Shown here: in pieces, positions 8,580 through 20,005 of the stretch | Layout of the letters: each line of letters starts with the position of its first letter | How positions within the stretch are numbered: position 1 is the first letter of the stretch | Made by a program: the position numbers and the translations under genes | The notes under the pieces: generated by a model | What the model saw: only the letters and a program-made list of their open reading frames with translations | Told to the model about the DNA's origin: nothing | The model's database searches: none | Source: Klugiella xanthotipulae | GTDB lineage: Bacteria > Actinomycetota > Actinomycetes > Actinomycetales > Microbacteriaceae | Direction: 5' to 3' | Assembly (NCBI RefSeq): GCF_006716695.1 | Contig: NZ_VFPN01000004.1 | Location: 124,001-188,000 of the forward strand | Length of the DNA stretch: 64,000 nt

Positions 8580-8624
8580 TGTTGACAGTGACCACAATCG
8601 AATCGTAAGATGACGCTGTCAACA
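8580..8624. promoter_or_regulatory. Divergent promoter region with inverted repeat TGTTGACAG/CTGTCAACA
   Basis: TGTTGACAG (8580-8588) and CTGTCAACA (8616-8624) form a perfect 9-bp inverted repeat with a 27-base spacer. Each arm contains TTGACA, a consensus -35 box facing its own gene. For the rightward gene, TTGACA at 8582-8587 and TAAGAT at 8606-8611 are 18 bases apart. TGACGCTGTCA (8611-8621) is itself a small palindrome. The repeats are probably operators of the adjacent TetR protein, covering both promoters. Confidence 0.6.
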
Positions 8625-8647
8625 ATCATTCGACGAGAGGCAACACC

Positions 8648-9022
8648 ATGACCGCAGAAACACTCACCGACAGTGATCGGCAGTACCTGGAAACCTGGAC
8701 CGAGACGGACCCTGAACGCCGTCGCCTGCTCATCGAGCAGGTGTGGGCGGCGGAGGGACGCCTGGTGGTGTCCTCCATCGGGTTGACCCTGAACGGGGTG
8801 GAGGAGATCGCCGCGCACATTGGCCGCGTTCACGAGCAGAACATCGTTGCTCGGGGGCTGCGCTTTGTGTACGACCAGCACATCGAAGCGGGTGACGCGC
8901 TCCTGCTGCGCTGGTCCATGCTGTCGGCGGAGGGGAACGCCGTCGGTCGCGGTGTTGACCTAGTTTTTCGGGATGCTGAGGGCCGGGTGCAGACCGTCTA
9001 CATGTTTATGGGGGTCAACTAG
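8648..9022 (+). CDS. NTF2/SnoaL-like fold protein
   Basis: 124 residues with the alpha-plus-beta cone pattern of NTF2-like proteins: an N-terminal helix (SDRQYLETWTETDPERRRLL), a pocket helix (GVEEIAAHIGRVHEQN), then curved strands ending VDLVFRDAEGRVQTVYMFMG. Members bind or convert small hydrophobic molecules. No catalytic residue set identifies a reaction. The start at 8648 follows AGAGGC. It is divergent from, and probably repressed by, the neighbouring TetR protein, which may sense its substrate. Confidence 0.72.
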   Translation: MTAETLTDSDRQYLETWTETDPERRRLLIEQVWAAEGRLVVSSIGLTLNGVEEIAAHIGRVHEQNIVARGLRFVYDQHIEAGDALLLRWSMLSAEGNAVGRGVDLVFRDAEGRVQTVYMFMGVN

Positions 9023-9075
9023 AGCACGGTAGCGCTGAGACATTCTGGGTCTTCCCCGCCCGCCCCGTGAAAACG

Positions 9076-9116
9076 GCTGAGACCCCACGCCGAATATCTC
9101 GGGGTGGGGTCTCAGC
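9076..9116. terminator. Bidirectional hairpin terminator between NTF2-like gene and purL
   Basis: GCTGAGACCCCAC (9076-9088) pairs perfectly with GTGGGGTCTCAGC (9104-9116) around a 15-base loop. It lies between two convergent genes, as expected for a shared terminator. No clear U-tract follows. Confidence 0.7.
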
Positions 9117-9143
9117 GCGGTGACCCGTCGGGGTGACCGGGGG

Positions 9144-11465
9144 TTAGCCGATTACCGGCCCAAAGTGGTGCGGCAGCGTGGCCGCGCTCGTGGCGCGCAA
9201 TTCGCTCACCGGAATGGTGAACAGGTCCTGCACCTCCAGCGCGGCTGCTTCGCCCGTGCCGTCGGAGACGCCAATGCGCAGCACCGGGTAGTGGCGCCCC
9301 TCGCAGAGGCCCTTAAACTTGACATCCTCTTCGCGCGGCACGGAGACGATCACGCGGCCGGTGCTCTCGGAGAAGAGCGCGGTGAGTGCGTCCACACCGT
9401 CCCGTTCCAGAATGTCGGTGAGCCACACGCGGGCCCCGACGCCGAAGCGCATGGTGCTCTCGGCGAGCGCCTGGGCGAGGCCACCGTCGGCGAGGTCGTG
9501 CGCCGAGTCGATGATGCCACTCTGGATGCCCGCCTGGAGAAGTTCGGCCAGGTTTTTTTCGCCCGCCAGGTCTACCGTCGGGGGGAGACCGCCGAGGTGG
9601 TCGTGCACTGTGCCCGCCCAGGCGGAGCCATCAAGCTCCAATGCCGTGGTGCCGAGGAGGTAGATGTTGTGGCCCTCATCCTGCCAGCCGCTGGGAACCC
9701 GGCGGGCTACGTTGTCGATGATGCCGAGCACGCCCACCACGGGGGTGGGGAAAATCGGGGTGTCACCGGTCTGGTTGTAGAACGACACATTTCCGCCGGT
9801 GACGGGGATGGAGAGCGCGAGGCAGGCATCGGACAGCCCCTCAACGGTTCGTGAGAACTGCCACATCACCTCGGGGTTTTCGGGACTGCCGAAGTTGAGA
9901 CAGTCGGTCACCGCGGCGGGTACGGCCCCCGTGACCGCCACGTTGCGGAACGCCTCGGCGAGGGCCAGCTGGGCACCCGCGTACGGGTCGAGCTGGCAGT
10001 AGCGGCCGTTGGCATCGGTGGCAATGGCGAAACCCAGGCCCGATTCCTCGTCAACACGAATCATGCCGCCATCATCCGGGAAGCTGAGCGCGGTGTTGCC
10101 CATTACGTAGTAGTCGTACTGGTTGGTGACCCAGCTCGTGTCGGCCAGGTTGGGGCTGGCCACGAGTGCGAGGAACTGTGCGCGCAACTCGTCGGCACCC
10201 ACCTCGCGCGGGAGGCGCGCGGCACTATCCGCCTGCAGGGCGTCGATCCAGGTGGGGTAGGCGACCGGGCGGTCGTAGACCGGGCCGTCTACCGCAACCG
10301 TGCGTGGGTCAACGTTGACAATCTCTTCGCCCCGCCAGTTGATGACCAGTCGGCCGGTGTCGGTGACGTGCCCGAGCACGCTTGTTTCAACATCCCATTT
10401 CTGGGTGACCGCGAGGAAGGCGTCAAGCTTCTCGGGTGCCACGACCGCCATCATGCGCTCCTGGCTCTCGGACATGAGGATCTCCTCGGCCGTGAGTGAG
10501 GGGTCGCGCAGGAGCACGCTGTCGAGTTCGATGAACATGCCGCCATCTCCGTTGGCCGCCAACTCGCTCGTGGCGCAGCTAATACCGGCCGCACCGAGGT
10601 CTTGGATGCCCTCAACGAGTTCACCACGGTACAGCTCCAGGCAGCACTCGATCAGAACTTTTTCGGCAAACGGGTCGCCCACCTGTACGGCGGGTCGTTT
10701 GGTGGGGCCACCATCGTCGAACGAGTCGGAGGCCAGAATGGAGGCACCGCCGATGCCGTCGCCTCCGGTGCGCGCGCCAAACAGCACGACCTTATTCCCC
10801 ACGCCCGAGGCGTTGGCCAGGTGTAGATCTTCGTGGCGGAGGACACCGACCGAGAGCGCGTTGACGAGCGGGTTGCCCTGGTATACCGGGTCGAAGTAGG
10901 TTTCGCCGCCGATGTTGGGTAGACCGAGGCAGTTACCGTAGAAGCTGATGCCGGACACGACACCGTGCACAACGCGGGCAGTATCGGGGTTGTCGATGGC
11001 ACCGAAGCGCAGCTGATCCATCACGGCAACCGGGCGGGCTCCCATCGAAATGATGTCGCGCACGATACCACCAACGCCGGTTGCCGCGCCCTGGAACGGC
11101 TCGATGTAGCTAGGGTGGTTGTGGCTCTCGACCTTAAATGTGACGGCCCAGCCTTCGCCGACATCCACAACGCCAGCGTTTTCACCCATACCGACCATGA
11201 GCTTCTCGGTCATTGCGGGGGTGACCTTCTGACCAAATTGGCGCAGGTACTTCTTGCTGGACTTATAGGAGCAGTGCTCGCTCCACATCACCGAGTACAT
11301 GGCGAGTTCGCCCGAGGTGGGGCGGCGGTTGAGAATCTGCTTGATCATCTCGTATTCGTCGGCCGTGAGCCCGAGTGCGCCGTAGGGCTGCTCCTTGCGG
11401 GGAGTGGCCGTGGCGTTCGCGACGGTATCGGGAACATGAGCGGTGGATGAGTGTGATTCAGTCAC
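9144..11465 (-). CDS. purL: Phosphoribosylformylglycinamidine synthase subunit PurL
   Basis: 773 residues, the usual length for the small (PurL/PurS/PurQ-type) synthase. Recognisable parts are [20 protein letters not shown] near residue 57, GVGGIVRDI, the [17 protein letters not shown] region, SESQERMM, and ATP/Mg-binding repeats in both halves. PurL converts FGAR to FGAM using ATP and ammonia channelled from PurQ. Its partners purS and purQ are 11 kb away on the same strand rather than in one operon. The start is GTG at 11465; TAGACT in the upstream leader is a candidate -10 box. Confidence 0.96.
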   Translation of the reverse strand: MTESHSSTAHVPDTVANATATPRKEQPYGALGLTADEYEMIKQILNRRPTSGELAMYSVMWSEHCSYKSSKKYLRQFGQKVTPAMTEKLMVGMGENAGVVDVGEGWAVTFKVESHNHPSYIEPFQGAATGVGGIVRDIISMGARPVAVMDQLRFGAIDNPDTARVVHGVVSGISFYGNCLGLPNIGGETYFDPVYQGNPLVNALSVGVLRHEDLHLANASGVGNKVVLFGARTGGDGIGGASILASDSFDDGGPTKRPAVQVGDPFAEKVLIECCLELYRGELVEGIQDLGAAGISCATSELAANGDGGMFIELDSVLLRDPSLTAEEILMSESQERMMAVVAPEKLDAFLAVTQKWDVETSVLGHVTDTGRLVINWRGEEIVNVDPRTVAVDGPVYDRPVAYPTWIDALQADSAARLPREVGADELRAQFLALVASPNLADTSWVTNQYDYYVMGNTALSFPDDGGMIRVDEESGLGFAIATDANGRYCQLDPYAGAQLALAEAFRNVAVTGAVPAAVTDCLNFGSPENPEVMWQFSRTVEGLSDACLALSIPVTGGNVSFYNQTGDTPIFPTPVVGVLGIIDNVARRVPSGWQDEGHNIYLLGTTALELDGSAWAGTVHDHLGGLPPTVDLAGEKNLAELLQAGIQSGIIDSAHDLADGGLAQALAESTMRFGVGARVWLTDILERDGVDALTALFSESTGRVIVSVPREEDVKFKGLCEGRHYPVLRIGVSDGTGEAAALEVQDLFTIPVSELRATSAATLPHHFGPVIG

Positions 11466-11678
11466 GCGACGAGAGCCTTACGTTTCGTGGGATGCCAGAG
11501 GTGTCCCAGTCTAGCCCGGCTCGTGAGAGAGCAGGGTGGTGCGGAGAGAATGTGGATAACCTTCCGAGCGAGTCGCCTGCGGAGAGATGTAGAGAGGGTA
11601 CGGGCGGTGCGGAAGCTCCCTGACCGGGCGGTTAGACTATCCGCCGGGGACCTGAATGAGAACGAACGGGAGCGCTTT

Positions 11679-14228
<2,550 letters not shown>

Positions 14229-14433
14229 TCCGCGGTTTCGGGGAGAATCTCGGTGCGGTGACTCGTTTGGCTGATCGCGCCTTCCTGTGTAATATTGAAA
14301 AAAATTTGGAAGAACCTGCGTGTTGTCCGGGCATCCTGAAGATGAAGGATCGTCGGCACAGCTAAGGGGCGCTGGTTTCCACACGGTACGTGATATTCGG
14401 GTGACCTCGTGAGGGTGCGATGTGCGCTGAACC

Positions 14434-14443
14434 CGGATATCCG
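14434..14443. promoter_or_regulatory. Short palindrome CGGATATCCG upstream of the decayed surface-protein gene
   Basis: A perfect 10-bp palindrome just before AAGGAG (14447-14452) and the remnant's ATG at 14461. The stretch 14229-14430 between the acidic membrane protein and this site holds no recognisable gene. Confidence 0.3.
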
Positions 14444-14460
14444 CTCAAGGAGATCACCTC

Positions 14461-14720
14461 ATGATGGCATCCCGCCTGCTTGGCCTCGGTATCGCGGCTG
14501 CCGTTGTTGCGGTCCCGTTCGTGGCGGCACCCGCCTCCGCCGGGGTCTCGTGTGACGGCCGCAGCCTGCTGTACCGTCTGGATTCTCTGGCCGCAACGGG
14601 GGCTCGCCACACCCTCGCCGCAGCCCTCCTGGTGGTTTTGGCCCGTGTTCCCGGGGCCGCCGCTACTCCGAGGGGCCGCCGTGTGTTCCCGCCGTCCCCG
14701 CCGCGGGGTTGCCTCTGAGA
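14461..14720 (+). pseudogene. Remnant of an LRR/sortase-anchored surface protein (signal peptide plus wall anchor)
   Basis: A good SD (AAGGAGATCACCTC) precedes an ATG and a clean signal peptide (MMASRLLGLGIAAAVVAVPF... ending APASA). The sequence then jumps to CDGRSLLYRLDSLAATGA, which matches the C-terminal part of the intact LRR protein downstream (YDGKSLLYGLNSLVGAQ; SLASTGA). After LAATGA the hydrophobic anchor is frameshifted: the neighbouring frame carries LLRGAAVCSRRPRRGV, similar to LLAGAAVVVAARRRRV. The LRR body is therefore deleted and the tail broken. The upstream SD region also resembles that of the intact gene. Confidence 0.6.
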
Positions 14721-14759
14721 CGTATCTGGCACGAGTCGCGGACCCTAACCGTGACTCCT

Positions 14760-14804
14760 GGGGTCCTCCCTCCGGCCGCTCGTATGCGCCGGACGGAGGG
14801 CCCC
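14760..14804 (+). terminator. Rho-independent terminator after the decayed surface-protein gene
   Basis: A long interrupted stem: GGGG-t-CCTCC-ct-CCGG pairs with CCGG-ac-GGAGG-g-CCCC, followed by TTTCTT. It lies about 40 bases after the pseudogene and isolates the next gene. Confidence 0.7.
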
Positions 14805-15006
14805 TTTCTTGATCGAATTTCCCGGTTTTTGCCGGTTATCTCGGTGCGAAGCAGGAGGTGTTTTTGCCGGTGTCGGGGGTGGCGTGTAGCATAGGCCTGT
14901 CTTCGAAATGAGGGATCTGTTCCGAGTCGGCCCGGCACCACGGGGTCTGTTCTGGGGCTGGCCCTTTTTTCGGTGCTTCGGTACCGGGCATTCCTGTGGG
15001 GGGAAA

Positions 15007-15025
15007 ATTTTGGGATACCCAAAAT
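15007..15025. promoter_or_regulatory. Palindrome ATTTTGGG-ata-CCCAAAAT before the LRR surface protein
   Basis: A perfect 8-bp inverted repeat with a 3-base loop, 6 bases upstream of GAGGAG (15031-15036). It is unusually AT-rich for this genome. It could be an operator or an RNA hairpin next to the ribosome site. Confidence 0.45.
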
Positions 15026-15046
15026 GCTTTGAGGAGATCCACCTAT

Positions 15047-16678
15047 ATGTTGTCTACGCGTATGCGACGATTCGCTGTGCTCGGTATTACCACCGCGGTG
15101 GGGGCTTCGCTTCTGCTGGTGAGCCCGGCACAGGCCGCCCCTGGCGATGTTGTGGTGATTAACGACCCGGGCCTCGCCCGCTGCCTCACCGGTGTCACGG
15201 GTGGCACCACTGGCGCCCTCACGGAGGGGCAACTCGCGGCAATCACCACGATCGACTGTGGCAGCCTGCTCTACCCGGTGTCCTCCCTGGAGGGAATCCA
15301 GAAGGCCCCCAATCTCACCTCGATCACGATTCGAGACCAGAACGTCTCCGACCTCAGCCCGCTCGCGGCGCTGCCCAATCTCAGCAGCCTCACGCTGAGT
15401 GGCAACCAGATCACCGACCTCCAGCCACTCACCGGCCTGGCCAGCCTCGGCGTGCTCGACGTGAGTAACAATAATCTCTCCGTGGTGCCCTCGTTTGCCC
15501 GCTCCGGCAAGCTCGCCCGGGTGGATGTCAGCGGCAACCACCTGCTCGATGTCAGTGGGTTTAGCGGTGTTTTTGCCGGCGGAGTGAAGGCCGCAAGCCA
15601 GAAGGTTACCCTGCCCTCGGTCGAACTCAACACCCCCTCCCCGCTCACGCTCCTGGATGCCGACGGTTCCGTTCCCACGCCCACCGCAGTGGCCGCAGGG
15701 GTCACGTTCGTGCAGGGTACGATCACCTACACCGATCCCGCACTGGTGGGCACCACCCAGGTGACAGAGTTTGTGCCCAGCAGCACGTCGGGCACGCTCT
15801 CCGTCAGCGTCACGCAGAACGTGGTGCGTAACCTGGGTGCCCCCGTGACCATCGCGGATAAAGCCCTCCAATCCTGTGTGGCCACCGAGCTCAGCGGTGG
15901 CCCAATCACCGAGGTGACCCTCACCGACATCACGAGTCTGGCCTGCCCCGCGGGTTCGCTCACCTCGCTTGAGGGTGTTGAGAAGATGGTCAATCTGCAA
16001 TCCCTTGCCGTGGCCGAGAACACGATTGTTGACCTGTCACCGGTCACCGGCCTGCCCCTGTTGGCAGAGGTCAACGTCGGTGAGAACGCCGTCACCGACC
16101 TGAGCCCGCTGGGTACACTGCCCGCCCTCACCACGGCCGATGTGAGCGGCAATAAGGTGTCAGATGTGTCGGCTCTCGCCGGTGCCGCGAAGCTGGCCGT
16201 CCTCGATGTGTCCGATAACCGGGTGGCCGACCTGTCGGCCCTTGCCCCGCTCTCGGCTGCGGTGCTGGCTACCAACCAGAGTATCCAGTTGTCGGATGCG
16301 GTGGTGGGTACCCCCTTCGCCTTCCGCCTGCTCGATTCTCGCCGTGCGGTGCCGGGGATCTCGGCTCTCGCCACGGGCGCCACATACGACGGGAAGAGCC
16401 TGCTCTACGGTCTCAACTCGCTCGTGGGTGCGCAGAGCTTTAACTTTACCGACCCCTCCGGCTCGTTTACGGGTCGAGTGCAGCAGAATGTCGTGGCCGC
16501 ACAGCTCACGGATGCTCCGCAGTCTCAGCTGGTCCGGGTACAGCCCACGAAGGCCACCGCTATCCGCTCGCTCGCGAGCACGGGTGCCTCCGAGGCCTCG
16601 GTGCTTCTCGCCGTCGGCGCGGGTGCTCTCCTCGCCGGTGCCGCCGTCGTAGTGGCGGCCCGACGTCGCCGGGTCTAG
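15047..16678 (+). CDS. Internalin-like LRR surface protein with LAxTG sorting signal
   Basis: 543 residues from ATG 15047 (GAGGAG, 10-base gap). A signal peptide of about 30 residues (ending PAQA) is followed by two blocks of SDS22-type leucine-rich repeats: about 90-175 (NLSSLTLSGNQITDLQPLTG, LGVLDVSNNNLS) and about 330-400 (LAVLDVSDNRVADLSAL). Each block is followed by a beta-rich module of about 80 residues with a conserved FVQGTITYTDP/FNFTDPSGSF pattern. The C-terminus is LASTGA, a hydrophobic segment and ARRRRV, a class E sortase-type anchor. It probably acts in adhesion or wall interaction. A decayed paralogue lies immediately upstream. Confidence 0.85.
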   Translation: MLSTRMRRFAVLGITTAVGASLLLVSPAQAAPGDVVVINDPGLARCLTGVTGGTTGALTEGQLAAITTIDCGSLLYPVSSLEGIQKAPNLTSITIRDQNVSDLSPLAALPNLSSLTLSGNQITDLQPLTGLASLGVLDVSNNNLSVVPSFARSGKLARVDVSGNHLLDVSGFSGVFAGGVKAASQKVTLPSVELNTPSPLTLLDADGSVPTPTAVAAGVTFVQGTITYTDPALVGTTQVTEFVPSSTSGTLSVSVTQNVVRNLGAPVTIADKALQSCVATELSGGPITEVTLTDITSLACPAGSLTSLEGVEKMVNLQSLAVAENTIVDLSPVTGLPLLAEVNVGENAVTDLSPLGTLPALTTADVSGNKVSDVSALAGAAKLAVLDVSDNRVADLSALAPLSAAVLATNQSIQLSDAVVGTPFAFRLLDSRRAVPGISALATGATYDGKSLLYGLNSLVGAQSFNFTDPSGSFTGRVQQNVVAAQLTDAPQSQLVRVQPTKATAIRSLASTGASEASVLLAVGAGALLAGAAVVVAARRRRV

Positions 16679-16713
16679 TCACTGGGCTCGTCACCCCGGA
16701 TCGCCTACGAGAG

Positions 16714-16761
16714 AGACCCGGTACCCCTGAGCCCATCCCCGGGTTCGGGGGTACCGGGTCT
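16714..16761. terminator. Bidirectional hairpin terminator between the LRR gene and an ABC ATPase gene
   Basis: AGACCCGGTACCCC (16714-16727) pairs perfectly with GGGGTACCGGGTCT (16748-16761). The right arm overlaps the stop codon of the convergent ATPase gene. Confidence 0.75.
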
Positions 16762-17551
16762 AGCTGAGGAGGGTGCGATCGTCGAGGGTTGCGCCCTTGA
16801 TCTTCTCGAACTCGCGGAGCAGATCGGGCACGGTGGTGGTCTTTTTCTGGTCGGCATCCAGTTCCAGGATGACCTGGCCGTCGTGCATCATGATCAACCG
16901 GTTGCCCACACGCAGCGCCTGCTCCATATTGTGCGTGACCATGAGGGTCGTGAGCCCGTGCTGGTGCACCACGCTCTGCGTGAGGCGGGTGACCAGCTCG
17001 GCCCGCTGGGGGTCGAGGGCAGCGGTGTGCTCGTCAAGAAGCAGGATATTGGGCTGGGTAAACGTGGCCATCAGGAGCGAGAGCGCCTGTCGCTGTCCGC
17101 CGGAGAGGAGACCCACCTTGGCGGTGAGACGGTTTTCGAGCCCCAGTTCGAGTGTGGCTAGTTCATCCCGAAACCGGGCCTTGCGCGCGGAGGTGACGCC
17201 CCAGCCCAGCCCACGACGCTGGCCGCGCCGCAGGGCGATGGCCATGTTCTCCTGGATGGTGAGGCTGGGGGCCGTTCCGGCCGAGGGGTCCTGGAACACC
17301 CGGCCGATGAAGCGGGCACGCCGGTGGTCGTTCATCCGGTTGACAACGATGCCGTCGATCTGGATGCTGCCCGCATCGAGCGGGAGGGTGCCGGAGATGG
17401 CGTTGAGTAGCGTGGATTTACCGGCCCCGTTGCTGCCAATGATGGTGGCGAAATCGCCGGGGGCAAGGTGCAGGGTGATGTCGCGCAGGGCGGGCTTCTC
17501 GTTGACGGTTCCGGGGAAAAAGGTTTTGCGGGCATCCGTGATGGTGAGCAT
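16760..17551 (-). CDS. ABC transporter ATP-binding protein (TrpXYZ-type system)
   Basis: 263 residues: Walker A GSNGAGKST (near 38), Q-loop FQDPSAGTAPS, signature LSGGQRQALSL, Walker B ILLLDEHTAALD, H-loop THNMEQA. His instead of Pro after the DE of Walker B is typical of the subgroup that pairs with DUF534/TrpX binding proteins. Its ATG overlaps the permease stop (TAATG), so the two are coupled. With the permease and the binding protein at 20 kb it forms an importer of small solutes. Tryptophan/tyrosine is known for some relatives, but the substrate here is not fixed. Confidence 0.88.
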   Translation of the reverse strand: MLTITDARKTFFPGTVNEKPALRDITLHLAPGDFATIIGSNGAGKSTLLNAISGTLPLDAGSIQIDGIVVNRMNDHRRARFIGRVFQDPSAGTAPSLTIQENMAIALRRGQRRGLGWGVTSARKARFRDELATLELGLENRLTAKVGLLSGGQRQALSLLMATFTQPNILLLDEHTAALDPQRAELVTRLTQSVVHQHGLTTLMVTHNMEQALRVGNRLIMMHDGQVILELDADQKKTTTVPDLLREFEKIKGATLDDRTLLS

Positions 17552-18465
17552 TACTGTGTCCCTCCCGCTATGACCGCGGATCTGGTGGGTTCGGCCGGGA
17601 GCGCCCGGGGGGTGCGGCGGCGGATGAGGCGCGGCAGCAGCAGCGCGATCACCACGATCACGGCCGAGATGAGCTTCATGTCGTTGGGGTCGAAGTTGAG
17701 GTCGAGCGCGAGGAAGATGATGAGGCGGTAGAGCACCGCACCCACGATCACGGAGAGGCTTGTGATGAAGATGCCACGGCCGGTGCCCACGAGTGCGTTA
17801 CCGATGATGACCGAGGCGAGCCCCACAAGGATGAGACCAACGCCCATGCTGATGTCGGCGGCACCCTGATACTGGGCGATGAGTGCCCCACACAGCGCGA
17901 CGAGCCCGTTGGAGAGCATGAGCAGCAGGATTTTGGAGGTGTCGGTGCTCACCCCAAAGCTGCGCACCATCTGCTCGTTGTCGCCCGTGGCCTGTGCGGC
18001 GAGCCCCACATCGGTGTGCAAGAACCAGTCGATCACGAGCTTAATGAGGAACGCACCGACGAAGAGAATGACCAGGGAGAGCCCGGTATCCAGGATGCCC
18101 GCATCCGCGAGCGGCGTGAAGAGTGTGCCCTGCATGGTGAGGGCGAGATTGGCGGTGCCGCCCATAATCTTGAGGTTGATCGAGTACAGCGCGATCATGG
18201 TGAGGATACCCGCGAGCAGCCCATTGATCTTGCCCTTGGTGTGGAGCAGGCCGGTGACGAGCCCGGCGAGCATTCCGCCCACGAATCCCGCCCCGGTGGC
18301 GAGCAGCGGGGGAACGCCGTTGGTGATTAGCATGGCCGCGACCGCCGCCCCGGTGGTGAAGCTGCCATCGACCGTGAGGTCGGGGAAGTTGAGGATGCGG
18401 AACGTCAGGTAGACCCCCAACGCCATGACGGCGTAGATGAGGCCGAGTTCGAGGGCAGCGATCAT
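17551..18465 (-). CDS. ABC transporter permease (TrpXYZ-type, branched-chain-like fold)
   Basis: 304 residues with 8-9 hydrophobic helices. It contains ALGVYLTFRILNFPDLTVDG near the N-terminus, a strong marker of the permease that accompanies DUF534-type binding proteins, and GVSTDTSKILLLMLSNGLVA mid-protein. It is directly coupled to the downstream ATPase. Between it and the uracil permease gene upstream lies a 146-base gap with no gene, long enough for a separate promoter. Confidence 0.88.
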   Translation of the reverse strand: MIAALELGLIYAVMALGVYLTFRILNFPDLTVDGSFTTGAAVAAMLITNGVPPLLATGAGFVGGMLAGLVTGLLHTKGKINGLLAGILTMIALYSINLKIMGGTANLALTMQGTLFTPLADAGILDTGLSLVILFVGAFLIKLVIDWFLHTDVGLAAQATGDNEQMVRSFGVSTDTSKILLLMLSNGLVALCGALIAQYQGAADISMGVGLILVGLASVIIGNALVGTGRGIFITSLSVIVGAVLYRLIIFLALDLNFDPNDMKLISAVIVVIALLLPRLIRRRTPRALPAEPTRSAVIAGGTQ

Positions 18466-18611
18466 CGGTGGTCTCCAGGATGCTTGGGATGGTGCGAGGG
18501 GTGGGAGGTCGGCCTGCCTAGCTTAGCGGCCCGGCTGGTGGCGGGGGAATTCGTGCCCTACCCGTTGCGGGTTAGTCGGTCCACGAGGGCCGCCCAGCGG
18601 TGCGGTGCACG

Positions 18612-19895
18612 CTAGACGGTCTTGCGCCAGCGTCCAATGAGCGCCATGAGGTGGTAGACGATGATCGCGGCGAGCGTGCCGGTGGCGATGCCGTTGAGCT
18701 CAAACCCGCCGCTCGTGAACCCCACGTTGGCGACCGCAAACGCGAGCGCCAGGCCCGCCGTGAACTGGTTGATCGGGCGGCCAAAGTCCACCCCGTTTTC
18801 CACCCAGATCTTCATGCCGATGATCGCGATCAGGCCGTAGAGCACCATCGTCACACCGCCGAGAACGCCGAGGGGGATAGAGAAGATCAGTGCGCCCACC
18901 TTGGGTGAGAATCCGAGAAGCACGGCGAAGATGCCGGCCACCCAGTAGGCGGCCGTGGAGTAGACCCGGGTGGCGGCCATCACGCCAATGTTCTCGCCAT
19001 AGGTGGTGGTGCCGGAGCCGCCGAAGAGACCCGCGAGGGTGGTGGCGAGGCCATCGGCGATCAGGGCGCGGCCTGTCATCCGGTTGAGGCCCGGGTCGGT
19101 CATCTGGGCGACGCCGCGGATGTGCCCCACGTTTTCGGCGAGCAGCACGAGCAGCACGGGCAGGAAGGCGGGCAACACGAGGAGGGTCGAGGGGTCGGCA
19201 AACGGGTTGGCCGGGAGGGTGAGTGGCGGCAGCCCGACCCAGGCGGCATCGTTGAACGGGCCCAGGTCCACCTGGCCCATCAGAGCGGCGGCGGCGTAGC
19301 CCACCACCACCCCCACAAAGATGGAGATGCGGCCGAGGATGCCACGGAAGAGCACCGAGCACAGAATCACGGCGGCGAGGGTGATCCAGGCTGAGTTGGC
19401 GTTTTCGTTGAAATTCTTGTAGGCGGTTGGGATCAGGTTGAACCCGATCAGGGCCACAATTGAACCGGCAACAACCGGTGGCATCAGGGCGGTAATCCAG
19501 CCGACACCGGTGAGCTGGGTGACCACACCGATCAGGGCAAAGAGCAGGCCCACGACCATGATGCCGAGGAGCGCGCTGCCGGTGCCGTGGGCGGAGACCG
19601 CCGCCCCGAGGGGGGCGATGAACGCAAACGATGAGCCCAGGTAGCTGGGCAGTTTGTTCTGCGTGACGAGGAGGAAAATGATCGTGCCGAGCCCCGAGAA
19701 GAGCAGCGTGGTGCCCACCGGGAAGCCGGTGAGGATGGGCACCAGGAAGGTGGCCCCAAACATCGCGACCACATGCTGCATCCCGATGCCGATGGTGAGC
19801 GGCCAGCTGAGTCGCTCACCCGGTGCCACCACTGCCCCCCGCTCGATGGTGCGACCGTTTCCGTGCAGCGTCCAGGGCAGTGAGAGTTTTGTCAT
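18612..19895 (-). CDS. Uracil/xanthine permease of the NCS2 family (UraA-like)
   Basis: 427 residues from ATG 19895 (an upstream in-frame extension lacks membrane character). It has about 14 hydrophobic segments. NCS2 signatures are LAENVGHIRGVAQMTDPGLN (with the conserved Glu) and GGSGTTTYGENIGVMAATRV. The N-terminal GMQHVVAMFGATFLVPILTG is typical of UraA-type proton-coupled uracil permeases. It lies between the substrate-binding gene and the permease/ATPase of an ABC importer on the same strand. That may hint that the ABC system handles a nucleobase-related solute, though the placement may be coincidental. Confidence 0.9.
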   Translation of the reverse strand: MTKLSLPWTLHGNGRTIERGAVVAPGERLSWPLTIGIGMQHVVAMFGATFLVPILTGFPVGTTLLFSGLGTIIFLLVTQNKLPSYLGSSFAFIAPLGAAVSAHGTGSALLGIMVVGLLFALIGVVTQLTGVGWITALMPPVVAGSIVALIGFNLIPTAYKNFNENANSAWITLAAVILCSVLFRGILGRISIFVGVVVGYAAAALMGQVDLGPFNDAAWVGLPPLTLPANPFADPSTLLVLPAFLPVLLVLLAENVGHIRGVAQMTDPGLNRMTGRALIADGLATTLAGLFGGSGTTTYGENIGVMAATRVYSTAAYWVAGIFAVLLGFSPKVGALIFSIPLGVLGGVTMVLYGLIAIIGMKIWVENGVDFGRPINQFTAGLALAFAVANVGFTSGGFELNGIATGTLAAIIVYHLMALIGRWRKTV

Positions 19896-20005
19896 GCGGT
19901 GTGGTGTCCTCGCGGGATGGGATACAGGGCCGAGGTCATCGTAGCCGCTCAGACGGGGAGTGCCGATGCGCCGCGGTGGGCGCGTCGGCACTCGCGCTCG
20001 GACCG

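Noticed and set aside
14229-14430. Small RNA or tRNA in the gap after the acidic membrane protein
   Set aside because: No cloverleaf, no TTCGA-type loop and no strong hairpin with a U-tract were found.
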